From positions 1 to 55,035 of the forward strand of contig JAEUOU010000012.1 in assembly GCA_016790575.1 (NCBI GenBank): 55,035 bases of DNA, in the 5' to 3' direction. The notes below the pieces were generated by a model. The model searched no databases and was not told where the DNA came from. It saw only the letters and a program-made list of their open reading frames with translations. The translations under genes were made by a program, and so were the position numbers. The stretch is from Burkholderiaceae bacterium (GTDB taxonomy: Bacteria; Pseudomonadota; Gammaproteobacteria; Burkholderiales; Burkholderiaceae_C). This document shows, piece by piece, positions 1-9,838 of the stretch. Positions within the stretch are counted from its first letter, which is position 1, and every line of letters starts with the position of its first letter.

Positions 1-1095
1 GCGCTGGCCGCGGTGGTTCATGCGCCAGAACAGCGGCCGCTCGAAGGTGGCGGCCGGGTCGCGCAGCACCGGCAGCATCGACACGCCGTCCCACGGGTAG
101 TCGGCGCCTGCCCGGGCGCCGCCCAGCGCCAGCAGGGTGGCCGAAAAGTCCATCGTCAGGCAGTGCTGCTCGGTCACGCCGCCGGGCGCCACCACGTCGG
201 GCCAGTGCACGATCCAGGGCACGCGGATGCCGCCTTCGGTGAGGTCCATCTTGCCGCCCACCAGCGGCCAGATGTCGGAGAAGCGCTCGCCGCCGTTGTC
301 ACTGGTGAACACCACCAGCGTGTCGCGTTCCAGTCCCTGCTCGCGCAGCACGGCCATCAGGCGGCCGATGCCTTCGTCCATGTGGTGGATCATGCGGCGG
401 TAGGTGTGGATGTTGCCGCCGTGCAGGTGGAACAGGTTGTCCTTCACCGCGTGCGCGAGCGCTTCGTCGTCCCGGGTTTCCCAGGGCCAGTGGGGGGCGG
501 TGTAGTGCAGGCTCAGCAGGAAGGGCGCGTCCTGGCCGGCCATGCGGTCCACCCAGTCGACGGCCCGGCGCGAGAGCAGGTCGGTCAGGTAGCCTTCCTC
601 GTGGCGCTCGGCGTCGCCGAAATACAGGTCGTGGCTGCCGTTGTTGCTGCAATGGGTGAAGTAGTCCACACCGCCGGACATGGGCCCGAAAAATTCGTCG
701 TAGCCGGATTTGAGCGGCCCGAACACCGGCGGGTAGCCCAGGTGCCATTTGCCGATCAGCGCGGTGCGGTAGCCACCGGCGCGCAGCAGCGAGGGCAGGG
801 TCGGGTGCTCGGGCGGCAGGCCCAGCGTCGTGCTGCCTTTGCTTTTGCTGTTGATCGGCTCTTCGGCTGCGCCGCGCAGACGGTATTGCCAGCGGGCGGT
901 GGCCATGGCAAAGCGTGTGGGCGAACACACCGGCGAGTTCGAATAGCCCTGTGTGAACCGAAGGCCGTTCGCCGCCAGCCCGTCCAGCACCGGGGACACC
1001 GGGCCGAACGCGGCTTCGCGGCCGCCGTAGCAGCCCAGGTCGGCAAAGCCGAGGTCGTCGGCGACGATGAAGACGAAGTTGGGGCGGCGGGCCAT
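1..1095 (-). CDS. Sulfatase (formylglycine-dependent), 3' end beyond the window
   Basis: 365 residues are visible and the C-terminus lies beyond the left edge. The N-terminus reads MARRPNFVFIVADDLG, where the two Asp (13-14) are the usual sulfatase metal ligands. CSPTR at 57-61 is the C-x-P-x-R signature whose Cys is converted to formylglycine. GKWHLG (115-120), TAPHWPW (199-205) and TSDNGG (264-269) supply the other conserved Lys, His, Asp and Asn. The family hydrolyses sulfate esters or related phosphonates; the substrate cannot be read here. I chose the ATG at 1095, 21 nt after the stop of the Bug gene, so the two are probably one transcript. No signal peptide is seen, so it is probably cytoplasmic. 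Confidence 0.9.
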   Translation of the reverse strand, partial: MARRPNFVFIVADDLGFADLGCYGGREAAFGPVSPVLDGLAANGLRFTQGYSNSPVCSPTRFAMATARWQYRLRGAAEEPINSKSKGSTTLGLPPEHPTLPSLLRAGGYRTALIGKWHLGYPPVFGPLKSGYDEFFGPMSGGVDYFTHCSNNGSHDLYFGDAERHEEGYLTDLLSRRAVDWVDRMAGQDAPFLLSLHYTAPHWPWETRDDEALAHAVKDNLFHLHGGNIHTYRRMIHHMDEGIGRLMAVLREQGLERDTLVVFTSDNGGERFSDIWPLVGGKMDLTEGGIRVPWIVHWPDVVAPGGVTEQHCLTMDFSATLLALGGARAGADYPWDGVSMLPVLRDPAATFERPLFWRMNHRGQR

Positions 1096-1116
1096 CGGAG
1101 GCACAGTTCGGTCCGT

Positions 1117-2085
1117 TCAGGGCTGGAAGCCGGATTTCTGCACCACCGGCGCCCATTGGGCGCGGTAGGCCTTGAGCATGGTGGCCGTTTGTGCCTGTGT
1201 GCTGACAACCGGGGTCATCTTGGCGTCGGTGAATTTGCGCTGGGTGTCCGTGTCCTGCATGACGTCACGGATCGCCGTGGCGAGCCGGGCGACGCGGTCG
1301 GCGGGCATGGTCGCGGGTGCGAAGAAGGTATTCCAACCGCTGGCGGCCAGCGGCAGACCGGCTTCGCGGAAGGTGGGCACAGCGGCACTCCAGGGGGAAC
1401 GGCGGTTGCCCGAAGACGCCAGGATGCGCAGCTTTCCGGCCTCGTGCTGGGGCAGCAGGGTGTCCAGGGTGTCAAAAGCCACCGGCACCTGGCCTCCCAG
1501 AAGGTCGGTGAGCAGCGGGCCGGAACCGCGGTAGCCCACCACCTGCGCTTGCACTCCTGCCTTTTCGCCGGTCATCAGCGCGAAGAAATGGGGCAGGCTG
1601 CCTGTGGCCGGTACACCGAAGTTGGCTTTTTCGGGATTGGCACGAAGCCAGGCCAGCAGGTGCGATAGCTCGCGCACCGGCACAGCGGTGGCGACCGCCA
1701 GGCCGAATTCATAGTCATTGACCTGCGAGACCGGCACAAAGTCGCGTTCGGCGTCGTAGCCGTTGTCCTTGAACACGAGCGGCGCGACCACCATCACGGC
1801 CGGGTTGGCCAGCATCAGCGTGTTCTGCGCGGTCGTGGCCGTGCGCAGTTGCTGGGCGGCCAGGCGTCCGCCAGCGCCGGGCCGGTTTTCAACGATCACG
1901 GGGGTGCCGAGCTTGGTCTGCAGCTTTTCGGCGACGATACGCGCCACCCGGTCGCTGGAGCCGCCGGGGGCGTAGCCCACCACAATCCGCAAGGTGGTGT
2001 CGGCGCTCTGGGCTGCAACGGCAAAAGGTGCCAGTGCGGCGAGCATGCCGCCCAATAATGCGCGGCGGTTCTTCAAGGTGGGCAT
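1117..2085 (-). CDS. Bug-family (TctC-like) tripartite tricarboxylate transporter substrate-binding protein
   Basis: 322 aa, the usual length for the family. A basic N-terminus and hydrophobic stretch ending in AVAAQSA form a Sec signal peptide, so the mature protein is periplasmic. The N-terminal lobe has the family hallmark RIVVGYAPGGSSDRVAR, followed by VENRPGAGG. Bug proteins bind small carboxylates and related anions and feed TctAB permeases; no permease genes are present here, which is common for Bug genes in Burkholderiales. It precedes the sulfatase on the same strand and is divergent from the MarR gene, so a desulfated organic acid could be its ligand, but that is inference. Confidence 0.9.
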   Translation of the reverse strand: MPTLKNRRALLGGMLAALAPFAVAAQSADTTLRIVVGYAPGGSSDRVARIVAEKLQTKLGTPVIVENRPGAGGRLAAQQLRTATTAQNTLMLANPAVMVVAPLVFKDNGYDAERDFVPVSQVNDYEFGLAVATAVPVRELSHLLAWLRANPEKANFGVPATGSLPHFFALMTGEKAGVQAQVVGYRGSGPLLTDLLGGQVPVAFDTLDTLLPQHEAGKLRILASSGNRRSPWSAAVPTFREAGLPLAASGWNTFFAPATMPADRVARLATAIRDVMQDTDTQRKFTDAKMTPVVSTQAQTATMLKAYRAQWAPVVQKSGFQP

Positions 2086-2157
2086 GTTTCTTTCCTCATG
2101 GTGGTTCCGGTTACCAATGTCCGGGCAAGGAAAGCACTGTAGATGGATGACAATCGA

Positions 2158-2170
2158 TTGATCTAATCAA
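2158..2170. promoter_or_regulatory. Putative MarR operator
   Basis: The inverted repeat TTGAT-CTA-ATCAA lies 22 nt before the marR start, in the 106-bp divergent spacer. It partly overlaps a 10-bp palindrome, CAATCGATTG (2151-2160). Short AT-rich palindromes in a divergent spacer are typical MarR sites; binding is inferred only. Confidence 0.45.
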
Positions 2171-2191
2171 CCATCCTCCGGAGTTACCCTG

Positions 2192-2707
2192 ATGGCCGGG
2201 ACGAACCTGATCGAGCCCAAGGCAACCGACGAGCTTTTCCTGTATCGGCTGTCGCGCCTTCGCGCCGCCGGCGGGCGGCGGGTGATCCGGCTGTGCGAGG
2301 GGGAATTCGGCATCACGCGGCGCGAGTGGGGCCTGCTGGGCCTGCTGGCGCGCGACGACGGCATCCTGTCCTCGCAGCTGGCCGAGCGCGCCCATCTGGA
2401 CCGGGCGCGGACTTCGCGGGCGGTGTCCGGCCTGGTGGCCAAAGGCCTGGTGCGGCGCACCGTCCGCACGGGCGATCGGCGTGCCGTTGCCCTGCACCTG
2501 ACCGAGCAGGGGCAAGCGGTCAATGCGGCGCTGCTGCCCCGGGTGGCGGCCATCAACCGCGAGCTGCTGTCCGTGCTGTCGGCGTCCGAGCTCGATCTGC
2601 TGGATGACCTGCTGCTGCGCCTGCAGGTGCAGGCCGATGCAATGACACCCGACGCGGACGGGCCCAAGGCGGACCGACGGCGCGGCAGGCGCGCGCGCCG
2701 CGCCTAG
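2192..2707 (+). CDS. MarR-family transcriptional regulator
   Basis: 171 aa winged-helix protein. The DNA-binding core runs from about residue 45 to 110, with LSSQLAERAHLDRARTSRAV as the recognition-helix region followed by the wing SGLVAKGLVRRTVRTGDRRA, in which the DxR wing motif is clear. The C-terminus is Lys/Arg-rich. GGAG 8 nt before the ATG supports this start. It is transcribed divergently from the Bug-sulfatase pair and probably controls it and itself through the palindromes in the spacer. The downstream nuclease gene starts only 2 nt after the stop, so the two are likely co-transcribed although functionally unrelated. Confidence 0.88.
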   Translation: MAGTNLIEPKATDELFLYRLSRLRAAGGRRVIRLCEGEFGITRREWGLLGLLARDDGILSSQLAERAHLDRARTSRAVSGLVAKGLVRRTVRTGDRRAVALHLTEQGQAVNAALLPRVAAINRELLSVLSASELDLLDDLLLRLQVQADAMTPDADGPKADRRRGRRARRA

Positions 2708-2709
2708 CC

Positions 2710-3222
2710 ATGCGGAAGCGCGTTGGCGTTGGGCTGCTCGGTCTGGCCGCCGTGGCCTGTGCGTTGGTGACGCCGAGTCACGCCGGTGTATGGACGGGTG
2801 TGGCCACGCGTATCTCCGATGGCGACACCCTGTGGGTCAGGCCAGATGACGGCGGCGCACCGCGCCGGGTGCGCCTGCAGGGGATTGATGCGCCCGAACA
2901 GTGCCAGAGTGGCGGGACGGCGGCGCGTGCGGCGTTGGCGCGACAGGTACAGGGGCAACGTCTGGTGGTGCAGGTGCTGCGGCGCGACGACTGGGGACGG
3001 GCACTGGTGCGCATCACCGTGAATGGCAGGGATCTGGGTGCCGACCTGGTACGCCAGGGACATGCCTGGTCGGACGGCTGGCGCCACCATCCCGGGCCGT
3101 ATGCGGTCGAAGAGGCGCAGGCGCGAGTGGCCCGCCGCGGAGTGTTCGCGCAGGCCGCCGAACGGCCGCGGGACTTTCGGCGCCGTCACGGTCCCTGCGA
3201 GCGCAGGGATGGGGGGGCCTGA
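2710..3222 (+). CDS. Secreted thermonuclease-like (SNase) nuclease
   Basis: 170 aa with a signal peptide ending near PSHAG (residue 25), so probably periplasmic or secreted. The OB-fold SNase domain follows: ISDGDTLWV, VRLQGIDAPE and DDWGRALVRI. By comparison with staphylococcal nuclease, the Arg and Glu of RLQGIDAPE and the Arg of WGRAL match the catalytic Arg35, Glu43 and Arg87. It would cleave DNA or RNA phosphodiesters using calcium. It starts 2 nt after the marR stop. The C-terminal 30 residues are Arg-rich and of unclear role. Confidence 0.88.
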   Translation: MRKRVGVGLLGLAAVACALVTPSHAGVWTGVATRISDGDTLWVRPDDGGAPRRVRLQGIDAPEQCQSGGTAARAALARQVQGQRLVVQVLRRDDWGRALVRITVNGRDLGADLVRQGHAWSDGWRHHPGPYAVEEAQARVARRGVFAQAAERPRDFRRRHGPCERRDGGA

Positions 3223-3276
3223 AGCGCCGGGTCTGCCCGCAATCGGCCCCGGTGGCACGATTTGGCAAGAAAAACA

Positions 3277-3323
3277 GGCATACCCATTGTAAAAAGGTCG
3301 CCTGAAGCTATCAATTAGGTAGC
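3277..3323 (+). repeat. Dispersed 45-bp repeat, copy 1
   Basis: Reads ATACCCATTGT, AAAAAGGTC, then GAAGCTATC and ends GGTAGC, so the 3' part can form a GCTATC/GGTAGC hairpin. It lies between the convergent nuclease and moeB genes. It is one of eight copies in the window. Confidence 0.8.
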
Positions 3324-3345
3324 GTTAGGGCGCGGGTCGGAGCGC

Positions 3346-4095
3346 TCAATGCGGGCCGCAGACCGGACAGGCTGCCTGTCGGGGCAGCCGGATTTCGGTC
3401 CATTCCATCGCGCGCCCGTCGAGCATCAGCAGCCGACCGGCCAGGGGCGCGCCGATGCCGGCAATCAGCTTGAGCGCCTCGGCCGCCTGGATGGTGCCAA
3501 TGATGCCCACCAGCGGGGCAAACACGCCCATGGTGGCGCAGCGGACTTCTTCGTGGGCCACCGATTCGGGAAACACGCAGGCGTAACAGGGCGATTCGGC
3601 GCTGCGGGTATCGTAGACCGTGACCTGGCCATCAAACCGGATGGCGGCCCCGGAGACCAGGGGTTTGCCATGCCGCACGCAGGCACGATTGATGGCGTGG
3701 CGGGTGGCGAAATTGTCGGTGCAGTCCAGGACCACGTCCGCTTGCGGCACCAGGCGGTCCAGCAGGGCATCGTCGGCCCGTTCGTGCCGGGTGGTGACAA
3801 GGGGGTCGGGGTTGAGCGCGGCGATGGCCGCACGCGCCGAAGCGGCCTTGGGCTGTCCGAGCCGGGACAGGTCATGGGCAATCTGCCGCTGCAGGTTGGT
3901 GGCGTCGACGACGTCGGGGTCGACGATGGTGATCCGGCCCACGCCGGCGCTGCCCAGGTACAGCGCGACCGGAGAACCCAGCCCCCCGGCACCAATGACC
4001 AGCGCGTGGCTCGCGAGCAGCCGCTCCTGACCCTCGATGCCCAGATCGTCGAGCAGGATGTGCCGCGAGTAACGCAGCAGCTGGTCGTCGTTCAT
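3346..4095 (-). CDS. moeB: MoeB/ThiF-family sulfur-carrier adenylyltransferase
   Basis: 249 aa. E1-like Rossmann fold with the ATP-binding loop VIGAGGLGSPVALYLGSAGVG at residues 33-53. The metal and ATP site residues lie in DNLQRQ-like (TNLQRQI) and DCTDNFATR. Zinc cysteine pairs are CYAC and CPVC. The family adenylates the C-terminal glycine of MoaD or ThiS, for molybdopterin or thiamine synthesis. Molybdopterin is needed by both formate dehydrogenases in this window, but no moa genes lie next to it. It follows ctpA by 23 nt and, with gpmA, forms a gene order usual in Comamonadaceae. MoeB versus ThiF cannot be settled from sequence alone. Confidence 0.85.
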   Translation of the reverse strand: MNDDQLLRYSRHILLDDLGIEGQERLLASHALVIGAGGLGSPVALYLGSAGVGRITIVDPDVVDATNLQRQIAHDLSRLGQPKAASARAAIAALNPDPLVTTRHERADDALLDRLVPQADVVLDCTDNFATRHAINRACVRHGKPLVSGAAIRFDGQVTVYDTRSAESPCYACVFPESVAHEEVRCATMGVFAPLVGIIGTIQAAEALKLIAGIGAPLAGRLLMLDGRAMEWTEIRLPRQAACPVCGPH

Positions 4096-4118
4096 CGTCG
4101 GGCGGCTGCGGCGCGCTC

Positions 4119-5567
4119 CTATTCGGCCTTCTTCTCGGGTTTGCGCTCGGTCTGTGTTTTGCTGACCAGCACCGGTTTGCCCTTGAGGCGGTTGAGCGCC
4201 TGCTGCAGCTGGAAATCCTTGTCGCTGCCCAGCTCCGGCAGCTTGCGCTCGGCGGCGGGTTTGCGCGATTCTTCTTCCAGGCGCTTGCGGGCCTCTTCGC
4301 GGGCACGCTCGCGGGCGGGATCGGGCTTCTCTTCGGCTTTGCCATCGCCATTGCCGAGGTGTTTTTCCAGGTCGGCTTCCCGGGTGCGCAAGGCGGCAAA
4401 GGGGCTGCCCTCCGCGGTGTCGTCGACCAGCAGGTCGGGCATGATGCCCTTGGCCTGGATAGTACGGCCGCTGGGTGTGTAGTACAGCGCGGTGGTCAGT
4501 TTCAGGCCGGTGTCCGGTCCGAGGGCACGAACGGTTTGAACGGAACCCTTGCCGAAGGTCTGGCTACCCATGACCGTGGCGCGTTTGTGGTCCTGCAGGG
4601 CGCCGGCAACAATTTCACTGGCGGAGGCGGAGCCCTCATTGACCAGCACCACCAGCGGGACCTGGCGCAGCGCGGCGCGCAGCGGCTCGGAAAGCTTGCG
4701 CAGCGGATCGGGCCCGCGGCGCACGTAGTGCTCGGGTGCCGTGGTGAAGACGGCTTTGCTGTCCGCGAGCTGGCCATTGGTGCTGACCACCGTGACGTTG
4801 TCCGGCAGAAAAATCGCGGAAATGGCAATGGCCACGTCCAGCAGCCCGCCCGGGTCATTGCGCAGATCCAGCACCAGTCCGTTGAGATTGCCGTCCTTGT
4901 AGAGTTCTTCGATCCGGCGAATGAAGTCTTCGGTGCTGCGCTCCTGGAACTGGGTGAGGCGAATCCAGCCATAGCCGGGCTCTATCAGCCGTGCCTTGAC
5001 CGATTGCGTCTTGATCTCCTCGCGGGTGATGGTGACCGGGAAGGTACGGTTCTCGTCCTTGCGGAAGATGGTCAGCGTCACCTGGGTGTTGGGCTCGCCG
5101 CGCATGCGCTTGACCGCCTCGTTGATGGACAGACCCCGCACGGCGGTGCTGTCGATGCGGGTGATCAGGTCGCCGGATTTCAGGCCTGCGCGGTGGGCGG
5201 GTGAACCTTCGATCGGTGAGACCACCTTGACCAGACCGTCTTCCTGCGTGATTTCAATGCCGACGCCGACGAAGCGGCCGCTGGTGCCTTCGCGGAATTC
5301 CTTGTAGCTCCGTTTGTCGAAGTACTGCGAATGCGGGTCCAGGGCCGAGACCATGCCGGAGATGGCGTCGGTGATCAGCTTTTTCTCGTCCACCGGCTCG
5401 ACGTAGTCGGTCTTGATGATGCCGAAGACCGCTGCAAGCTGCTGCAGTTCTTCTAGGGGCATGGGGGCGACACCCCCGCGGGCCACAGTCTGCAGCGAAA
5501 CGGTCGTCAGCGCCCCGGCCAGTGCGCCGATCGAGATCCAGCCGGCAATCTTCAGTTTGTGACCCAT
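4119..5567 (-). CDS. ctpA: S41-family C-terminal processing peptidase
   Basis: 482 aa from the ATG at 5567, chosen because it is preceded by a GGAAGGGA ribosome site and begins MGHKLKIAGWISIGALAGAL, a membrane anchor or signal segment. A longer reading frame exists upstream but has no support. A PDZ domain (about 85-170, with the GVGIEI loop and SPAHRAGLKSGDLI) precedes the S41 core. The core shows NEGSASASEIVAGAL with the nucleophilic Ser, and QTFGKGSVQ with the catalytic Lys. The C-terminus is charged and repetitive (KPDPARERAREEARKRLEEE). It cleaves periplasmic substrates from their C-terminal ends. It lies between moeB and gpmA on the same strand. Confidence 0.93.
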   Translation of the reverse strand: MGHKLKIAGWISIGALAGALTTVSLQTVARGGVAPMPLEELQQLAAVFGIIKTDYVEPVDEKKLITDAISGMVSALDPHSQYFDKRSYKEFREGTSGRFVGVGIEITQEDGLVKVVSPIEGSPAHRAGLKSGDLITRIDSTAVRGLSINEAVKRMRGEPNTQVTLTIFRKDENRTFPVTITREEIKTQSVKARLIEPGYGWIRLTQFQERSTEDFIRRIEELYKDGNLNGLVLDLRNDPGGLLDVAIAISAIFLPDNVTVVSTNGQLADSKAVFTTAPEHYVRRGPDPLRKLSEPLRAALRQVPLVVLVNEGSASASEIVAGALQDHKRATVMGSQTFGKGSVQTVRALGPDTGLKLTTALYYTPSGRTIQAKGIMPDLLVDDTAEGSPFAALRTREADLEKHLGNGDGKAEEKPDPARERAREEARKRLEEESRKPAAERKLPELGSDKDFQLQQALNRLKGKPVLVSKTQTERKPEKKAE

Positions 5568-5673
5568 GATGTCCCTTCCAGGGCGGTCAATATAGCGTGT
5601 TGGTGCCTGGGGTGCATCGAGGCGTTCGATTGATTGCAGCGGTGGTGTGGTGAATGCCGTGATGCCAGGGCGG

Positions 5674-6417
5674 TCAGGCCTTGCCCTGGTTGGCAACCGC
5701 AGCGGCAGCCTTCGCTGCAGCCTCGGCATCACCGAGGTAATAGCTGCGGATGGGCCGCAGGTTGTCATCGAGTTCGTACACCAAAGGAATTCCGTTGGGA
5801 ATGTTCAGGTTCACGATGTCACCCTCCGAAACATTGTCCAGGTACTTGACCATGGCCCGGATGCTGTTGCCGTGTGCCGCGATCACCACGCGGCGGCCAC
5901 TGCGGATGGTGGGCGCCAATACCTCGTTCCAGAAGGGCATGACCCGCTCTACCGTGTCTTTCAGGCATTCGGTCAGTGGAACCTGCCGATCGGTCAGGGC
6001 GGCATACCGCCTGTCGCCCCGCTCACAGCGCGGGTCGGTGGGTTCGAGGGCGGGCGGGGGGGTGTCGTAGCTGCGACGCCAAACCAGCACCTGGGCATCG
6101 CCGTATTGACGCGCCATGTCGGCCTTGTTCAGTCCTTGCAGGCCGCCGTAGTGGCGCTCGTTCAGGCGCCAGTCCTTGACGACGGGCAACCAGGTGCAAT
6201 CCATTTCGTCCAGGCAGTAATTGAGGGTGTGCACCGCGCGCTTGAGCACCGAGGTGAAGGCGATGTCGAACTCGTAACCTTCAGCCTTGAGCAACTTGCC
6301 GGCTGACATGGCCTGCGATACACCGGTCGGGGTCAGCTCCACATCGGTCCAGCCGGTGAAGCGGTTTTCCAGATTCCAGGTGGATTCGCCGTGGCGAACA
6401 AGGACGAGTTTGTACAT
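5674..6417 (-). CDS. gpmA: 2,3-bisphosphoglycerate-dependent phosphoglycerate mutase
   Basis: 247 aa, full length. [12 protein letters not shown] contains the phosphorylated His. [10 protein letters not shown] and [15 protein letters not shown] are dPGM signatures, and [16 protein letters not shown] carries the second catalytic His. It interconverts 3- and 2-phosphoglycerate in glycolysis and gluconeogenesis in the cytoplasm. The C-terminal tail [14 protein letters not shown] is Ala-rich and likely disordered. It is divergent from the rhodanese gene, a conserved arrangement in this family of bacteria. Confidence 0.97.
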   Translation of the reverse strand: MYKLVLVRHGESTWNLENRFTGWTDVELTPTGVSQAMSAGKLLKAEGYEFDIAFTSVLKRAVHTLNYCLDEMDCTWLPVVKDWRLNERHYGGLQGLNKADMARQYGDAQVLVWRRSYDTPPPALEPTDPRCERGDRRYAALTDRQVPLTECLKDTVERVMPFWNEVLAPTIRSGRRVVIAAHGNSIRAMVKYLDNVSEGDIVNLNIPNGIPLVYELDDNLRPIRSYYLGDAEAAAKAAAAVANQGKA

Positions 6418-6511
6418 GGCAGGGATGCAAAAAATGGGTCAGGTAATGCAGGACAAAGCCTCTCATTCTAGAATGTCAGCCCTGTTGCGTACGCCCTGTG
6501 GAAGGTGCTCT

Positions 6512-6922
6512 GTGGATTTTTTTATCAATAACTGGACGCTGATCGCCATTGCGGTCGGATCGGGTGCGATGCTGATGTGGCCGTCGATTGCCAGCGGCGG
6601 TGGCGCCGGCTCGCTCGACCCGACGGGTGTCGTGCAACTGATGAACCGCGAGAAGGCGGTGGTGATCGACGTCTGCCAACCTGCCGAGTATGCGGCGGGG
6701 CATGTGGTCGGTGCCCGCAATGTGCCGATGGCCGAACTCAACGCCCGCTTGCCCGAAATGGTGAAGAACAAGGCAACGCCGGTGATTCTGGTCTGCGCGT
6801 CGGGCATGCGCTCCCGGGGCGCGGTGGCCATCGCCCGCAAGCTGGGCTATGAGAAGGCCCATTCCCTTGCCGGTGGCATGGGGGCGTGGCGTGCAGCCAG
6901 CCTGCCGGTAGAAAAAGCGTGA
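6512..6922 (+). CDS. Membrane-anchored rhodanese-domain protein
   Basis: 136 aa from a GTG at 6512, which has GGAAGG 7 nt upstream. An in-frame ATG much further upstream would run into the gpmA gene and is unlikely. An N-terminal membrane helix (about residues 7-25) is followed by a single rhodanese domain with VIDVCQPAEYAAGHVVGARN and the active-site loop VCASGMRSRG. The Cys would carry a persulfide. It heads the grxC-secB-gpsA series, spacing 27 nt to grxC, consistent with a role in thiol or sulfur handling. Confidence 0.85.
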   Translation: MDFFINNWTLIAIAVGSGAMLMWPSIASGGGAGSLDPTGVVQLMNREKAVVIDVCQPAEYAAGHVVGARNVPMAELNARLPEMVKNKATPVILVCASGMRSRGAVAIARKLGYEKAHSLAGGMGAWRAASLPVEKA

Positions 6923-6949
6923 ACATAGAGGCTTGATCGGAGAGTCACT

Positions 6950-7210
6950 ATGCCCACCGTTCGGATGTACACCACCGCCGTTTGCCCGTATTGCGTTCGG
7001 GCCAAGCAACTGCTCAAGGCGCGAGGCGTCGAGACCATCGACGAAATTCGTATTGATGTCGACCCGGCGCAGCGCGACCACATGATGGCCGTGACCGGGC
7101 GTCGTACCGTGCCGCAGATTTTCATTGGGGCCACCCATGTGGGCGGGTGCGACGACCTGATGGCGCTGGACGCCCGTGGCGAACTGGTTCCCATGCTGGC
7201 GACGGCCTGA
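6950..7210 (+). CDS. grxC: Glutaredoxin 3
   Basis: 86 aa thioredoxin-fold protein. The redox motif CPYC lies at residues 11-14 (TTAVCPYCVRAK). The TVPQIFI cis-proline loop and GGCDDL glutathione-binding turn are both present. It reduces disulfides and mixed glutathione disulfides in the cytoplasm. GGAGAG before the ATG supports the start. It sits between the rhodanese gene and secB; a hairpin with a T tract follows it, so secB may be transcribed separately. Confidence 0.95.
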   Translation: MPTVRMYTTAVCPYCVRAKQLLKARGVETIDEIRIDVDPAQRDHMMAVTGRRTVPQIFIGATHVGGCDDLMALDARGELVPMLATA

Positions 7211-7287
7211 TCGCCGGGGCAGTTCACCGGTCGTGCCCGGTTCCCGGGCGCCCCGGCCGGATGGCCGATAATCCGCGTTGATTGCGC

Positions 7288-7321
7288 AACCCGCTCCGGG
7301 ACAGTCCGTGGCGGGTTTTTT
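7288..7321 (+). terminator. Putative rho-independent terminator after grxC
   Basis: The stem AACCCGC (7288-7294) pairs with GCGGGTT (7311-7317), and the T run starts within the 3' arm. The loop is 16 nt, longer than ideal. The hairpin lies between grxC and secB. Confidence 0.55.
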
Positions 7322-7350
7322 CTGATCCTTTATCCCCACTGGTGCTTCTT

Positions 7351-7806
7351 ATGGCCGAACTTGACCCCGTTTTCCAGATTCAGCGCGTTTACCTCAAGGA
7401 GGCTTCGCTGGAGCAGCCGAATTCCCCTGCCATCCTGCTGGAGCAGGAGCAACCTTCCGTTGACATCCAGTTGGCCGTCGACGCCACACCGGTGGCCGAA
7501 GGCATCTTCGAGGTCGGGGTGACCGCCACCGTGCAGACGAAGATTCAGGATAAGACGGTGTTTCTGGTCGAATGCAAACAGGCCGGGATTTTCGAGATCC
7601 GCAACCTGCCGGAAGAGCAGATGGGCCCGATCATGGGAATCGCCTGCCCGCAGATTGTTTACCCCTATCTGCGCGCGAACGTCGCCGACATCATCACGCG
7701 TGCCGGCTTTCCTCCGGTTCATCTGGCCGAAATCAACTTCCAGGCCATGTACGAACAGCAACAGGCCGAAGCGGCGCAGAGCGCGCCCCAGATCATTACC
7801 CAGTAA
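7351..7806 (+). CDS. secB: Protein-export chaperone SecB
   Basis: 151 aa from the ATG at 7351, which gives the canonical N-terminus [27 protein letters not shown] longer frame upstream runs through the terminator hairpin and is rejected. [39 protein letters not shown] is the conserved SecB core. The tetrameric chaperone holds preproteins unfolded and hands them to SecA. The C-terminal tail is Gln/Ala-rich. It lies upstream of gpsA as in other Burkholderiales. Confidence 0.96.
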   Translation: MAELDPVFQIQRVYLKEASLEQPNSPAILLEQEQPSVDIQLAVDATPVAEGIFEVGVTATVQTKIQDKTVFLVECKQAGIFEIRNLPEEQMGPIMGIACPQIVYPYLRANVADIITRAGFPPVHLAEINFQAMYEQQQAEAAQSAPQIITQ

Positions 7807-7860
7807 TTCGATACCGATGCTGCGCGGATCGGTTTGCGGGCCGCATCGGCGGCAGTGGTC

Positions 7861-8880
7861 ATGAAGATTCTGGTGGTCGGGGCCGGGGCCTGGGGTACTG
7901 CGCTGGCCATTTCAGCTGCGCGCCACGCTGCCGGGCACGCCGTGCTGCTGGCCGCCCGTGACCCGGACCAGCTCGCGGCGATGCGCGCCCGGCGGGAAAA
8001 CACGCGGTATCTGCCGGGCCATGTCTTGCCCGAATCGATCGAGCTGCACGACTTCAACGCCCAACCCTGGCGAACGGGCGGCCTGGATCTGATGGTGGTA
8101 GGGACGCCCATGGCGGCGTTGCGTGCCATGATCGGACAGTTGGCCCAACCCGCTGTCCCTTTGGCTTGGTTGTGCAAGGGCTTTGAAGCCGGCAACCCGG
8201 AGGCCCAGGCTGGCGGTTTGCTGGGCCACGAGATCCTGGAAGACGTGGCGCCGCATCAACCGGCGGGCGTGCTCAGTGGCCCCAGTTTTGCGCAGGAAGT
8301 GGCCGCTGGTCAGCCCACCGCGCTGGTTGCCGCCAGCGCCGATGCTTCCGTGCGGGAGAAACTGGTGGCAGCCTTTCACAGCGAGCGCCTGCGCGTCTAT
8401 GCCAATTCCGACATCGTTGGGGTCGAAGTGGGCGGCGCGGTGAAGAACGTTCTGGCGATTGCTACCGGCCTGTGTGACGGACTGGCGCTGGGTATGAACG
8501 CCCGTGCCGCGCTGATCACGCGCGGCCTGGCCGAGATGACCCGGCTGGGTGTTGCGCTGGGCGGTCAGGCCGAGACATTCATGGGCTTGTCCGGCCTTGG
8601 CGACCTGGTACTGACGGCCACGGGAGACCTGTCGCGCAACCGGCGCGTCGGGCAACTGCTGGCCCAGGGACTGAGCCTGGAGCAGGCCGTCGCCTCACTG
8701 GGCCATGTGGCCGAAGGCGTCTACAGTGCCCGTACGGTTGTGCGGCGCGCGCGCACCCTGGGGGTGGACATGCCGATTTCGGAGTCGGTGGTGGCGTTGC
8801 TGGATGGCGCCCTCAGCCCCGCAGCGGTCGTGGCAACGCTGATGGGGCGTCAACCCCGTGACGAACGCGCACCGGGTTGA
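7861..8880 (+). CDS. gpsA: NAD(P)H-dependent glycerol-3-phosphate dehydrogenase
   Basis: 339 aa from the ATG at 7861 ([16 protein letters not shown], with the dinucleotide loop GAGAWG). Other signatures are [23 protein letters not shown] and [36 protein letters not shown], which includes the catalytic Lys. [20 protein letters not shown] is the family C-terminal motif. It reduces dihydroxyacetone phosphate to sn-glycerol-3-phosphate for phospholipid synthesis. It closes the rhodanese-grxC-secB-gpsA series and converges with panC. Confidence 0.96.
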   Translation: MKILVVGAGAWGTALAISAARHAAGHAVLLAARDPDQLAAMRARRENTRYLPGHVLPESIELHDFNAQPWRTGGLDLMVVGTPMAALRAMIGQLAQPAVPLAWLCKGFEAGNPEAQAGGLLGHEILEDVAPHQPAGVLSGPSFAQEVAAGQPTALVAASADASVREKLVAAFHSERLRVYANSDIVGVEVGGAVKNVLAIATGLCDGLALGMNARAALITRGLAEMTRLGVALGGQAETFMGLSGLGDLVLTATGDLSRNRRVGQLLAQGLSLEQAVASLGHVAEGVYSARTVVRRARTLGVDMPISESVVALLDGALSPAAVVATLMGRQPRDERAPG

Positions 8881-8947
8881 AGGTAGCAAATTCCCGGCGC
8901 AACTTGCCGAGGTCCGGTCGCTGCCCGGTGAATGGGCCGCGATGGGG

Positions 8948-9838
<891 letters not shown>

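Noticed and set aside
13..1668. 551-codon plus-strand open frame over the sulfatase and Bug genes
   Set aside because: It is antisense to two clearly recognised proteins and has the low-complexity His/Gly/Val composition of a high-GC shadow frame.
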